NCBI RefSeq assembly: GCF_038051925.1
Contig: NZ_CP150634.1
Span: 868,001 to 932,000, forward strand
Source: Methylotuvimicrobium sp. KM2
GTDB taxonomy: Bacteria > Pseudomonadota > Gammaproteobacteria > Methylococcales > Methylomonadaceae
Direction of reading: 5' to 3'
DNA: 64,000 nucleotides
Shown here: positions 1 through 9,124 of the stretch, one piece after another
How positions within the stretch are numbered: position 1 is the first letter of the stretch
Layout: every line of letters begins with the position of its first letter
Position numbers and translations under genes: made by a program
The notes under the pieces: model-generated
Database searches by the model: none
What the model was told of the DNA's origin: nothing
The model's input: the letters and a program-made list of their open reading frames with translations, nothing else

Positions 1-1281
1 GCTAATCCATGGAAGCATCGTCTGGTTTTTTGGTTAGGGGCTATCGTCATCGGCGTATCGATCGCATCGATGACATTGTTGAGCGAATGGGTCGTAACGA
101 TTTTTCGCACGACTTCAGCCGATTATCGCTGGTTTAAATTCGTCGCCCCTCCATTCGGTATTGCCTTCACAGCCTGGTTGACCTTTCGATTTTTTCCAGG
201 CAGCCAAGGAAGCGGGATTCCTCAGGTAAAAACGGCATTAGAAATTCCTTATACCTTAAGCGAACGCACCAAGTTGGTTTCTTTACGTATTGCCGTCGGT
301 AAAACTTTCTTGCCGATTCTGGGTTTGTTATCGGGGGCTTCAGTCGGATTTGGCGGTCCGGCTACGCATGTTGGTGCATCGATCATGGCATCTTTAGGCA
401 AAGTAGCTAATTTCCCTACACTTTACATGAGTAAAGGGTTGCTTTTGGCGGGGAGCGCGGCCGGATTTGCCGCGATGTTCAGTGCCCCTTTGGCCGGAAT
501 TATGTTTGCTATTGAAGAAATGGGAAGAGCGCTGGAAGAACGGATTAGCACCTTGGTATTAACCGCGATTATTTTTTCCGGTATGACTGCTTATTCGATA
601 CTGCACTACAGCATTTATTTTACCGATAATCCCTTAGATTTACCTTGGGGCGATGAATGGCTCGCTATTCCATTCTGCGGCATTGTCGGCGGTTTATTAG
701 GCGGTCTATTCAGCCGGATCATTGTTTCCGGTCATCATTTTATGCGTCGATTACAACTACCTTACATTCCGTCTGCCTTTGTTTGCGGTTGTATCATTGC
801 ATTGATCGGTTTTGTCTCGGAAGGCCAGACTTTCGGAACCGGATATCAAATGGCCAAAAACATAATGTACGGTAGTGCGCCAATGGACCCGCTATTACCC
901 GTTTATAAAATGTTGGCCACTTGTGCAACGTTTTTCAGTGGCATTCCGGGTGGACTTTTTGTCCCCTCTATCGCTACCGGCGCCGGATTCGGCGCTAATT
1001 TGGCCAATTGGTTTCCGATCGCGCCGGCTTCGGTGATGATCATGTTGACTATCACGGCCTATTTCTCCGGAATGCTACAATCGCCACTGACTTCATTTAC
1101 GCTTATCTTGGAAATAACCCACAATCATGATATTTCCATTCCGATTATGGCCGCCGCATTTATCGCTTCAGGGGTATCTAAGTTGATGAATCCTCAGCCT
1201 CTCTATAGAGCGCTGTGCGATGCCTTTCAGCAATATCTGCCGGAACAGACCGATGAGGATGACGATGGCAGAACACAGTAA
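1..1281 (+). CDS. ClC-family chloride channel/transporter (5' truncated by window edge)
   Basis: The frame is open from base 1, so the start lies outside the window; 426 residues are visible. This is a polytopic inner-membrane anion channel or exchanger of the ClC family. Visible motifs are GSGIPQ (central Ser site), IEEM (the internal proton-glutamate region of E. coli ClC exchangers), GGLFVPSIATGAGFGA (the GxFxP filter) and PQPLY carrying the conserved pore Tyr. The usual GREGP/GKEGP motif reads GFGGP here, so the external gating glutamate is replaced by glycine. That suggests a passive channel rather than a coupled H+/Cl- antiporter (inference). The C-terminus is short and acidic (EQTDEDDD), with no CBS domains. 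Family assignment is secure. Confidence 0.93.
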   Translation, partial: ANPWKHRLVFWLGAIVIGVSIASMTLLSEWVVTIFRTTSADYRWFKFVAPPFGIAFTAWLTFRFFPGSQGSGIPQVKTALEIPYTLSERTKLVSLRIAVGKTFLPILGLLSGASVGFGGPATHVGASIMASLGKVANFPTLYMSKGLLLAGSAAGFAAMFSAPLAGIMFAIEEMGRALEERISTLVLTAIIFSGMTAYSILHYSIYFTDNPLDLPWGDEWLAIPFCGIVGGLLGGLFSRIIVSGHHFMRRLQLPYIPSAFVCGCIIALIGFVSEGQTFGTGYQMAKNIMYGSAPMDPLLPVYKMLATCATFFSGIPGGLFVPSIATGAGFGANLANWFPIAPASVMIMLTITAYFSGMLQSPLTSFTLILEITHNHDISIPIMAAAFIASGVSKLMNPQPLYRALCDAFQQYLPEQTDEDDDGRTQ

Positions 1282-1403
1282 ATAAATCACACAATCGTTG
1301 TTACTCAGTCACCGCAATTCTTCCTCGAAATCGAGATACTGTACCCAAGTTCAACGGCGGGTTGAACCCAATACACTAATTACAGTAACCAGAGGAAACT
1401 ATC

Positions 1404-1694
1404 ATGAAAAACGTAACATTTGCAGCAGTCGCTCTACTAGCCGTATTTAGCAGCAACGCAATGGCCGAAGGCTCTAAAATCGAAAAATCCACCTTGATCA
1501 ACGCATCGAAAAACACATTGACCAATACACAAGCCATCGGCCGCAACAGCGCCGCCAGCACCGGTTCGATCAATGTGGTTGGTTCGAAAGTCGAAAAATC
1601 CACTGTGATCAATGCCTCCAAAAATACGCTGACCAATACGCAAGCCATCGGTCGCGACTCGGTGGCTAACACCGGGTCGATCGACATCCGATAA
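1404..1694 (+). CDS. Small secreted protein made of two tandem ~36-residue repeats
   Basis: This 96-residue protein has a good ribosome site (AGAGG 9 bases before the ATG) and a clear Sec signal peptide (KNVTFAAVALLAVFSSNAMA) with an AMA cleavage motif. The mature part is almost entirely two tandem repeats, each beginning GSK(I/V)EKST and containing INASKNTLTNTQAIGR followed by a TGSI motif. The Asn/Thr/Ser-rich, Cys-free repeats could form a beta-solenoid-like or fibre-forming surface or periplasmic protein, but I recognise no named family. It stands alone, between the ClC gene and a strong terminator. Function unknown. Confidence 0.75.
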   Translation: MKNVTFAAVALLAVFSSNAMAEGSKIEKSTLINASKNTLTNTQAIGRNSAASTGSINVVGSKVEKSTVINASKNTLTNTQAIGRDSVANTGSIDIR

Positions 1695-1770
1695 CCGTTT
1701 TGTTGGAATGCCGTGGAGAACAAGGGAAGGATTTAGCACAGGCATGTGCCGACCAAGGAATAAAAAAGAC

Positions 1771-1817
1771 TACGGCCTGATCGATTGAAAAAACAATCGA
1801 CCAGGCCGTACGTTTTT
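1771..1817 (+). terminator. Rho-independent terminator after the repeat-protein gene
   Basis: A 17-bp stem with one mismatch (TACGGCCTGATCGATTG paired with CAATCGACCAGGCCGTA, separated by six A) is followed by CGTTTTT. It lies about 75 bases after the stop codon of the small repeat protein. Confidence 0.8.
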
Positions 1818-1830
1818 ACGGCGCAAAAAA

Positions 1831-1912
1831 AATGCGGTTGCTAAACCGCATTGAGAGAAGGATATATGCCTTAGTCGGAGAACAATTAAGTATTCATGAT
1901 TCTATCTCCGAC
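1831..1912. other. Two further perfect hairpins in a gene-free stretch
   Basis: AATGCGGTT at 1831-1839 pairs with AACCGCATT at 1844-1852, and GTCGGAGA at 1874-1881 pairs with TCTCCGAC at 1905-1912. Together with the terminator at 1771-1817 this makes three consecutive stem-loops in 140 bases without an ORF. They could be a structured 3' UTR, a small RNA or degenerate repeats; the sequence alone does not decide. The rest of 1913-2012 shows nothing recognisable. Confidence 0.4.
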
Positions 1913-2012
1913 TTCGTGTCGCGCAAGTGTGACTAATTGTCGCATTTCAAATATCGTCAAACCGCCCAAAACTTTTCCATGAAATTAAAATCGAAATGGG
2001 TACAATGAAACT

Positions 2013-2186
2013 TACTCCCTTTTGACCGAAAAAGCGTATAAGAACGAGAAGGTGTGGGGTATGCCTAGCGAGGATGTCGGCGGCAGGGAGCCGCCGTCAA
2101 GCCCCCATGGACGGGTTCACGGCGCTCCTCGATAGGCATACCCCATACCCAACAAAGTTGAACGATTCTTCAGTAAGAAGGGAGTA
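2013..2186. repeat. MITE-like palindromic repeat, family 1, copy 1
   Basis: A ~174-bp element with terminal inverted repeats TACTCCCTT / AAGGGAGTA and an extended inner palindrome (GGGGTATGCCTAGCGAGGA on one arm, TCCTCGATAGGCATACCCC on the other) around a core containing CCCCCATGGACGGG. Related copies lie at 9766-9940 and 13650-13825, and a half copy at about 38231-38316. It has no ORF, which suggests a non-autonomous element mobilised in trans. This copy sits just upstream of the GTP cyclohydrolase II operon. Confidence 0.85.
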
Positions 2187-2260
2187 GTTGTATGAAGTTT
2201 CGAAACCAGCCGGTCTGATCAAGGCCTGTCCATTATAAAAACAAAACAACCGGCAAAATT

Positions 2261-3604
2261 ATGAATGTTAAGGCGACATCGACGATTGAAACGCTTGTTA
2301 GAACTCGTTTACCGACGGCTCACGGCGAGTTTCAATTGCATTATTTCAGCAATCCTGTCGACGACAAGGAGCATGTCGCCTTGGTAAAGGCCGATGTGGC
2401 GGGAAAGACAAACGTGCCGGTGCGTGTGCATTCGGAATGTTTGACCGGCGACGTATTCGGCTCGCGGCGCTGTGATTGCGGAAAGCAATTAGACTTATCA
2501 CTACAATTGATCGAGCAAGCCGGTTTCGGCATATTGATTTACTTACGCCAGGAAGGGCGAGGCATCGGTTTGCTGAAAAAACTACAAGCCTACAATCTTC
2601 AGGATCAGGGGCTCGATACCGTCGAAGCCAATATCCGGCTCGGTCATTTGCCCGACGAGCGAGACTATACGCAGGCGGCGCTGATATTGCACGAATTGGG
2701 CGTGTCGTCGATCGAATTAATTACCAACAATCCAGATAAAATCAGCGGGTTGGAGGCGATGGGCATCAAGGTTGAAAAGCGCGTGCCGATCGAGTCGGTC
2801 TATCATCACGAAAACGTGGGTTATTTGAAGTCCAAAGCCGAGAAATTACGGCATTTGTTGCGTTTTGACCAACCGAATACAGCCGGGCCTATTCCCGAAG
2901 AGTTGCAATTCATGCAGCCGTTCATCGAAAAGCTTGACGACCTCAATCATGGCAGAGACCGCGTCCCTTTTTTTACGCTGAGTTATGCGCAAAGCATCGA
3001 CGGCAGCATTTCGCTGAATGCCGAATCATCGCTGCCGTTGAGCGGCAGCGCCTCGTTGAAGCTGACCCATCTGCTCCGCGCCCATCACGATGCCTTGCTG
3101 ATCGGCATCAATACGACCCTGGTCGACAATCCGCGCCTGAACGTGCGCCATGTCGAAGGCGACGACCCGCAACCAGTCATCTTGGATTGCCTGCTTCGGT
3201 TTCCCGAAGACGCGAAGATGCTCGATGCTTCGAGCAAACTGCCGATCGTGGTCGCGACCGATCAGGCGCCCGCCGACAAGCAGCGCCGGCTCGAAGCAAA
3301 AGGTATCCGGGTGTACCGGGTCGAACAAAGTTCGCACGGTCATATCGACCTGGCGGCACTGCGCAAATTATTGACTGAACTCGACATCAAGACCGTGATG
3401 GTCGAAGGCGGGGCCGAGGTGATCAATGCCTTTTTGCTGGAAGGCATGATCGATTATTGCGTGATCACGATCGCGCCGAAAATCATCGGAGGACTCAGGG
3501 CAATCGAAAAACCGTGTCGTCCGATGCTCGAAATAAAAAATTGCTACTATCACCCGCTCGGCGGCGATCTGATTTTATGTGGGGCCTTGCATGATGACGA
3601 TTGA
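2261..3604 (+). CDS. GTP cyclohydrolase II fused to a RibD-type reductase domain
   Basis: This is a 447-residue bifunctional protein. Residues ~1-205 are GTP cyclohydrolase II, with the zinc cysteines in HSECLTGDVFGSRRCDCG, the RQEGRGIGL motif and DTVEAN. GCH II converts GTP to 2,5-diamino-6-ribosylamino-pyrimidinone 5'-phosphate. Residues ~225-445 match the RibD C-terminal reductase (YAQSIDGSIS, LLRAHHDALLIG, VMVEGGAEV). No deaminase domain is present, so the pair may reduce the undeaminated GCH II product, the order used by fungi and archaea (inference). It leads a four-gene run with overlapping or very short junctions to MDR, PTPS-like and methyltransferase genes, which argues for a special pathway rather than housekeeping riboflavin synthesis. 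No FMN riboswitch is visible upstream. Confidence 0.9.
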   Translation: MNVKATSTIETLVRTRLPTAHGEFQLHYFSNPVDDKEHVALVKADVAGKTNVPVRVHSECLTGDVFGSRRCDCGKQLDLSLQLIEQAGFGILIYLRQEGRGIGLLKKLQAYNLQDQGLDTVEANIRLGHLPDERDYTQAALILHELGVSSIELITNNPDKISGLEAMGIKVEKRVPIESVYHHENVGYLKSKAEKLRHLLRFDQPNTAGPIPEELQFMQPFIEKLDDLNHGRDRVPFFTLSYAQSIDGSISLNAESSLPLSGSASLKLTHLLRAHHDALLIGINTTLVDNPRLNVRHVEGDDPQPVILDCLLRFPEDAKMLDASSKLPIVVATDQAPADKQRRLEAKGIRVYRVEQSSHGHIDLAALRKLLTELDIKTVMVEGGAEVINAFLLEGMIDYCVITIAPKIIGGLRAIEKPCRPMLEIKNCYYHPLGGDLILCGALHDDD

Positions 3605-4631
3605 AGCGAAGGCCGTCTTCCATACCGCTCCGCGGGAAGTCGCGCTGCAGACGATCGAACTGCCGCCGCCCGGAGAAGATCAGGTGCTGATCAAGGCTCA
3701 TCATTCGGCGATCAGTCCCGGTACCGAAGGGATGATTTTCGACGGGCGCTTTCCGCAGGAGTTGGCGCAAGACGCGACGATACCGAGTCTAGCCGGCAGT
3801 TTCGCTTATCCGTTTCGATACGGTTACGCATTGGTAGGCGAAATTATTGAGGTCGGCGCGAATGTCGATAAAACTTGGCTTAAGCGCAAGGTGTTTACGT
3901 TTCACCCCCATCAGGATTATGCCGTCGTTGCTATCGGAGAATGCCTGCCGATTCCGGACGGTTTATCGCCGCTCGACGCGTTGTTTCTGCCGAACATGGA
4001 ATCGGCGGTCAATTTCGTGATGGATGCCGCACCGCTCTTGGGTGAAAGGGTGTTGGTCTTCGGGCAGGGCGTCGTCGGACTGTTGACCTGCGAACTGTTA
4101 GCGCGTTTTCCGCTGGCCAGCTTGGTCACGGCCGACCCGGTCGCATCGCGGCGCGAGCTGTCGAAATGCATCGGCGCGTCGAATTGCATCGACCCGAACG
4201 ACGAAAATGCTTGGCGCGATCTGCAAGACCGTTTGCAAGAGGACGGTTCGGGTGGCTTCGACCTGGTGATCGAGTTGTCCGGTAACAGCGGGGCATTGAA
4301 CCGGGCCATCGAGATGACCGGCTTTTCGGGCCGCATTCTCGTTGGTTCCTGGTACGGCAACAAGAGGGCCGATATCGATTTAGGGGGGCATTTTCACCGG
4401 CGGCGCATTCAATTGCTGTCGAGCCAGGTCAGCACGATGAATCCGCTGCTGTCCGGTCGCTGGGACAAGAGTCGGCGCATCGCTTTAGCTTGGCATTGGC
4501 TCGATGTCATCAAACCGGGGCGCTGGATCACGCATCGTTTTGGGCTCGATCGGTGCATGCAAGCTTTCGACACGAATGCCGGGCAAAAAGAAGCGGCATT
4601 TCAGATTATTTTCGATTATCAAGACGACTGA
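3591..4631 (+). CDS. Zinc-less medium-chain dehydrogenase/reductase (MDR family)
   Basis: About 346 residues, beginning at one of two adjacent ATGs (3591 or 3594) that overlap the end of the preceding gene, so translation is probably coupled. The GroES-like N-terminal domain (~1-135) has AISPGTEG where zinc alcohol dehydrogenases carry their catalytic Cys, as in BchC-like and other zinc-independent MDR proteins. The Rossmann segment carries VFGQGVVGLL. It should be an NAD(P)-dependent oxidoreductase working on the pterin- or pyrimidine-type product of its neighbours (inference from context). The substrate is unknown. Confidence 0.82.
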   Translation: MMTIEAKAVFHTAPREVALQTIELPPPGEDQVLIKAHHSAISPGTEGMIFDGRFPQELAQDATIPSLAGSFAYPFRYGYALVGEIIEVGANVDKTWLKRKVFTFHPHQDYAVVAIGECLPIPDGLSPLDALFLPNMESAVNFVMDAAPLLGERVLVFGQGVVGLLTCELLARFPLASLVTADPVASRRELSKCIGASNCIDPNDENAWRDLQDRLQEDGSGGFDLVIELSGNSGALNRAIEMTGFSGRILVGSWYGNKRADIDLGGHFHRRRIQLLSSQVSTMNPLLSGRWDKSRRIALAWHWLDVIKPGRWITHRFGLDRCMQAFDTNAGQKEAAFQIIFDYQDD

Positions 4632-4638
4632 GGTGTTC

Positions 4639-5007
4639 ATGTACCAACTCGCCATTTGTAGAGATTTCATCGCACAGCATTATCTGGTCGGGGGCGACTG
4701 GGGCGCCGAGAATCAGCGGCACAGCCATCATTACCGCATCGAAATCCGAATCGAGCACGAACGCTTGGACAAGCACGGTTACCTGGTCGATATTGTCGAT
4801 CTGGAAAACGCGCTATCTGTCTTAATAGAGCGGTTCAAGGACGTCACATTGAACGATCTTTCCGAGTTCGATGGACTCAATCCGTCGCTCGAGCATTTCG
4901 CGCGCATCATTTACGAAGGGTTACAGTCGAGACTAGATTTCGGCGAGCAAAAACTGACCGTCAAATTATGGGAAAACGAGCGAGATTGGGCGGCCTATCG
5001 GGAATAA
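4639..5007 (+). CDS. 6-pyruvoyltetrahydropterin synthase-like enzyme (PTPS-III/QueD fold)
   Basis: 122 residues; the start at 4639 follows AGGTG, which overlaps the previous stop codon. The zinc ligands are His14 (FIAQH), His28 and His30 (RHSHH). The position of the catalytic Cys of QueD is occupied by Glu24 in an ExxxHxH pattern, which is the PTPS-III signature linked to conversion of dihydroneopterin-type substrates. Here the upstream enzyme is GTP cyclohydrolase II rather than FolE, so the real substrate may be different. It belongs to the 2261-5910 operon. Confidence 0.85.
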   Translation: MYQLAICRDFIAQHYLVGGDWGAENQRHSHHYRIEIRIEHERLDKHGYLVDIVDLENALSVLIERFKDVTLNDLSEFDGLNPSLEHFARIIYEGLQSRLDFGEQKLTVKLWENERDWAAYRE

Positions 5008-5010
5008 GCC

Positions 5011-5910
5011 TTGGACGCCTTCGCCCAATTCCTGCAAGCCAAATACGCCTTGGATCAACGCAGCCTGAATCCTGTCGTTTGGCGGTTCTTTCTAAACGAA
5101 CTTTCCGGCAGAAATCCGCTCGAATGGCTCGATGTCGGTACCGGCACCGGTGCTATGCTTCGGCGCATCCTTCAGTATTACGATCACGGCGCGATGCATC
5201 TAACCGGGCTCGATATTGAATTCGACCTGCTCGATATCGCCGAAACGGAGATCGCCTCACTTTTGCAGGCCAAAGGTTTTGCGGTCGAAAATGCAGCCGG
5301 CCGTCTTCAAGCGGAACGCGGCGCGGATTGTATCGTTTTCCAACCCGTCTGTACACCGCTGAGCGAATTTCAGCTTCCACCGAACCACTACGACGTTATC
5401 ACCGCGCATGCCTTCATGGATCTAGTTCCGCTGCGTCAAACGCTGGCCGGTTTTCATGACGGGTTGAAACCAGGCGGCTTGTTCTACTCTACGATCAACT
5501 ACGACGGAGAAACGGTCGTGTTCCCGCCGTATCCTGACAGCGAATTCGAAGACGCGTTATTGCAGACCTATGATGCGTCGATGGAAGCGCGCCGCCTGAA
5601 CGGCTCGGAGACGGGCGGGGCAAAGTGCGGGCGGCGTCTGTACGGCGAATTGCTGAACGTCGGATTCGAAATCGTCAGCTACAGCAGCTCCGACTGGAAC
5701 ATCACGCCCTGCAACGGCGTTTATCTCGATGATGATCAAGTTGTCCTGGATCGCTTGTTGGAGTGGGTATGTTCGGAAGGCCGAAACGATCCGTCGCTGG
5801 AACGGGAAAAACTCGACCGATGGTTGGAATGCCGGCGGCGGCAAAGGCAAGAACGCACGCTCGGCATCATCGTTCATCAAATCGATATTTTGGCGAGGAA
5901 GCGTGCTTGA
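5011..5910 (+). CDS. Class I SAM-dependent methyltransferase
   Basis: 299 residues from a TTG start 3 bases after the PTPS stop. Motif I is LDVGTGTGAM (~residues 34-43). The LTGLDIEFDLLDIAE segment gives the acidic residue of motif II, and YDVITAHAFMDLVPL then HDGLKPGGLFY give motifs IV and VI. Substrate not recognisable. As the last gene of the GTP cyclohydrolase II operon it probably methylates the heterocyclic product or its side chain (inference). The C-terminal ~70 residues are Arg/Glu-rich. Confidence 0.82.
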   Translation: MDAFAQFLQAKYALDQRSLNPVVWRFFLNELSGRNPLEWLDVGTGTGAMLRRILQYYDHGAMHLTGLDIEFDLLDIAETEIASLLQAKGFAVENAAGRLQAERGADCIVFQPVCTPLSEFQLPPNHYDVITAHAFMDLVPLRQTLAGFHDGLKPGGLFYSTINYDGETVVFPPYPDSEFEDALLQTYDASMEARRLNGSETGGAKCGRRLYGELLNVGFEIVSYSSSDWNITPCNGVYLDDDQVVLDRLLEWVCSEGRNDPSLEREKLDRWLECRRRQRQERTLGIIVHQIDILARKRA

Positions 5911-6261
5911 GTCGTTACAATATGAAATTGAGCGGCCCGGTGTTGCATTTATTATATGAATTTAAGAGAGTTGAAGTCTTCTTCATAAGCTTTTATGCAC
6001 ATTGTTCTATTTGGTTTTAATTTGATTGGTAAGACGGGTTTTAAATACTGATACGTCTTCAATTGCGCATGTAAGTTATTGATATAAAAAATTGACCGCG
6101 TTTTGTATAAAAATTAGACGATTTAACAAAGTTGTAATAAACATGCGGTTTTATCGCGTCTGTCTTCAAGATATACACAAAGTTATCCACAGGTTTTGTG
6201 GTTAACGGTCGCCTACTTTATATTTTCAAGATACAGAGCCTAAAAATTTTTAAAAAGCGGC
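5911..6261. other. AT-rich gene-free region with a DnaA-box-like cluster
   Basis: No convincing gene lies here. Within 35 bases there are three DnaA-box-like 9-mers: ATATACACA at 6171-6179 (one mismatch), TTATCCACA at 6183-6191 (perfect) and TGTGGTTAA at 6197-6205 (inverted, one mismatch). The surrounding sequence is AT-rich. This could be DnaA-dependent control of groESL or a titration site. It is not close to dnaA, rpmH or gidA, so I do not call an origin. Confidence 0.4.
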
Positions 6262-6289
6262 CTTGAAATTCAAAAAACCACCCCTAAAT
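6262..6289 (+). promoter_or_regulatory. Sigma-32-like heat-shock promoter of groESL
   Basis: CTTGAAA at 6262-6268, a 12-base spacer, then CCCCTAAAT at 6281-6289 resembles the sigma-32 consensus (CTTGAAA, 13-15 bases, CCCCATnT). It implies a leader of about 190 bases before groES. No CIRCE (HrcA) operator was found. Confidence 0.6.
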
Positions 6290-6486
6290 TTGCGTCGAAG
6301 CTAGCACAGCGCCATTTTTACAATGACGATTTCGAATAGGACGGTTGTTTAATGAATCAGAAGTTTTTTAACCTCTAGTTCGTCATAGCAAAATGGTCGC
6401 TGCCCTAGTCAATAGCGATATGAAACTTTATTCAACATTCATTTTATTTATTTATTGATTCATTCATTCATGAGGTGCACATTCTT

Positions 6487-6777
6487 ATGAGTATTCGTCC
6501 TTTACATGACCGTGTCGTCGTCAAACGCCTGGAAAGTGAGAAAACCACGCCGGGAGGCATTGTGATCCCTGATAATGCGAAGGAAAAACCGATCACCGCC
6601 GAAGTTATTGCCGTCGGCAACGGAAAATTGCTCTCTAATGGCGATAAACATGCATTGACGGTCAAAGTCGGCGACAAGGTCTTGATCGGAAAATATTCCG
6701 GCACCGATGTCAAAATCGACGGCGATGAGCTCGTCATGCTGCGCGAAGACGATATTTTGGGTGTTTTAGAATCTTGA
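6487..6777 (+). CDS. groES: Co-chaperonin GroES
   Basis: 96 residues starting [14 protein letters not shown]. The ATG at 6487 is preferred over the in-frame GTG at 6475 because it matches family starts and GAGG at 6472-6475 is the ribosome site. It has the typical GroES mobile-loop region ([20 protein letters not shown]) and the DDILG(V) C-terminus. It caps the GroEL folding chamber in the cytosol. groEL follows 38 bases downstream in the same operon. Confidence 0.98.
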   Translation: MSIRPLHDRVVVKRLESEKTTPGGIVIPDNAKEKPITAEVIAVGNGKLLSNGDKHALTVKVGDKVLIGKYSGTDVKIDGDELVMLREDDILGVLES

Positions 6778-6791
6778 TGTAATCGATTTGA

Positions 6792-8438
<1,647 letters not shown>

Positions 8439-8556
8439 TCCGGCTATTATACCTTTCGCACTTCAAATTTCGGCAGCTTCTAAGGAGGCGTCGGGGTGTT
8501 CGGCCTCACCTAACGCTAGCTGAGGGGCTGGCATAGAGCCTACAGGGACGTATTCA

Positions 8557-8621
8557 CCCAGCACCTAAATAAGCCATGATATTGAATCATTTTCAATGAT
8601 CTATGGAATTTAGGTGCTGAG
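8557..8621. repeat. AGCACCTAAAT palindromic element, copy 1
   Basis: CCCAGCACCTAAAT at the left end and ATTTAGGTGCTGAG at the right end form an inverted repeat around ~37 bases. The flanks (GGACGTATTCAC and GTTCACGGCATCC) match those of the copies at 57210-57274 and 61779-61856, and resemble the centre of the family 1 MITE, indicating insertion of a small palindrome at a fixed site in a host repeat. Confidence 0.75.
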
Positions 8622-8676
8622 TTCACGGCATCCTGTCGGGCGAGTGACCGCACCCTCCAGCACCAAGAGCTTTCAT

Positions 8677-8852
8677 CCTGAATTCGGCAGTTTAACCATG
8701 AAGCACATGAAGTTCATGAAGGATTCCAAGAACTTACCAAATTCTTCTCGCTAACCTTTTTGGTGAGCGAAAGTTCTATACAAACGCGTAATAAGCTATT
8801 GAATTAACTTCCTATTCTTCATGATCTTCATGGTGAAATGCTTTTTCTAGGT
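8677..8852. repeat. 176-bp ATGAAG-type repeat, copy A
   Basis: It begins CCTGAATTCGGCAGTTTAAC and ends GAAATGCTTTTTCTAGGTT. Near-identical copies lie at 47326-47502 and 55998-56172, and a diverged inverted copy at 35295-35470. Subterminal inverted repeats are ACCATGAAGCACATGAAG and the complement of CTTCATGATCTTCATGGT (16 of 18 match). No significant ORF, so probably a MITE-like element. Confidence 0.85.
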
Positions 8853-9124
8853 TCATTTGCCTAGGCGAAGCTAGGCCTTCATGAACGTTACGATGGAGGA
8901 GAAAGCCTTGAAGACGGATTAATTGGAAAAAAGGTGATCCGTGATAATATCTCTGTACCCGATTCAAGGTATTACGTTTAATGTAGAAGAAACTTTATAA
9001 AACTTCGACACCGTGCTTTTCACATCTCTTATATCCCCATCAAAAGGTTCTGAGCACTTCGATTTAACCTAACTTTCTGATGCTTTATCATTGGTAGGGC
9101 TGTATAAAAAATTCGGAGCGGCCA

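Larger units (their letters stand above)
8439..9124. other. Gene-free region filled with repeat elements
   Basis: It holds TATACCTTTCGCACTTCAAA (also at about 57102), an inner AGCACCTAAAT palindrome (8557-8621) within a larger palindromic host, and a complete 176-bp ATGAAG-type element (8677-8852). 8853-9124 shows no recognisable gene and presumably carries the promoter of the following Uma2 gene. Confidence 0.7.

Noticed and set aside
4504-4638. Longer N-terminus for the PTPS-like protein
   Set aside because: It would lie inside the MDR gene; the ATG at 4639 gives a family-typical start and has AGGTG upstream.
5931-6205. Replication origin suggested by AT-richness and DnaA boxes
   Set aside because: No dnaA, dnaN, gidA or rpmH neighbours and only three boxes, two with mismatches; kept only as a possible DnaA-binding site.
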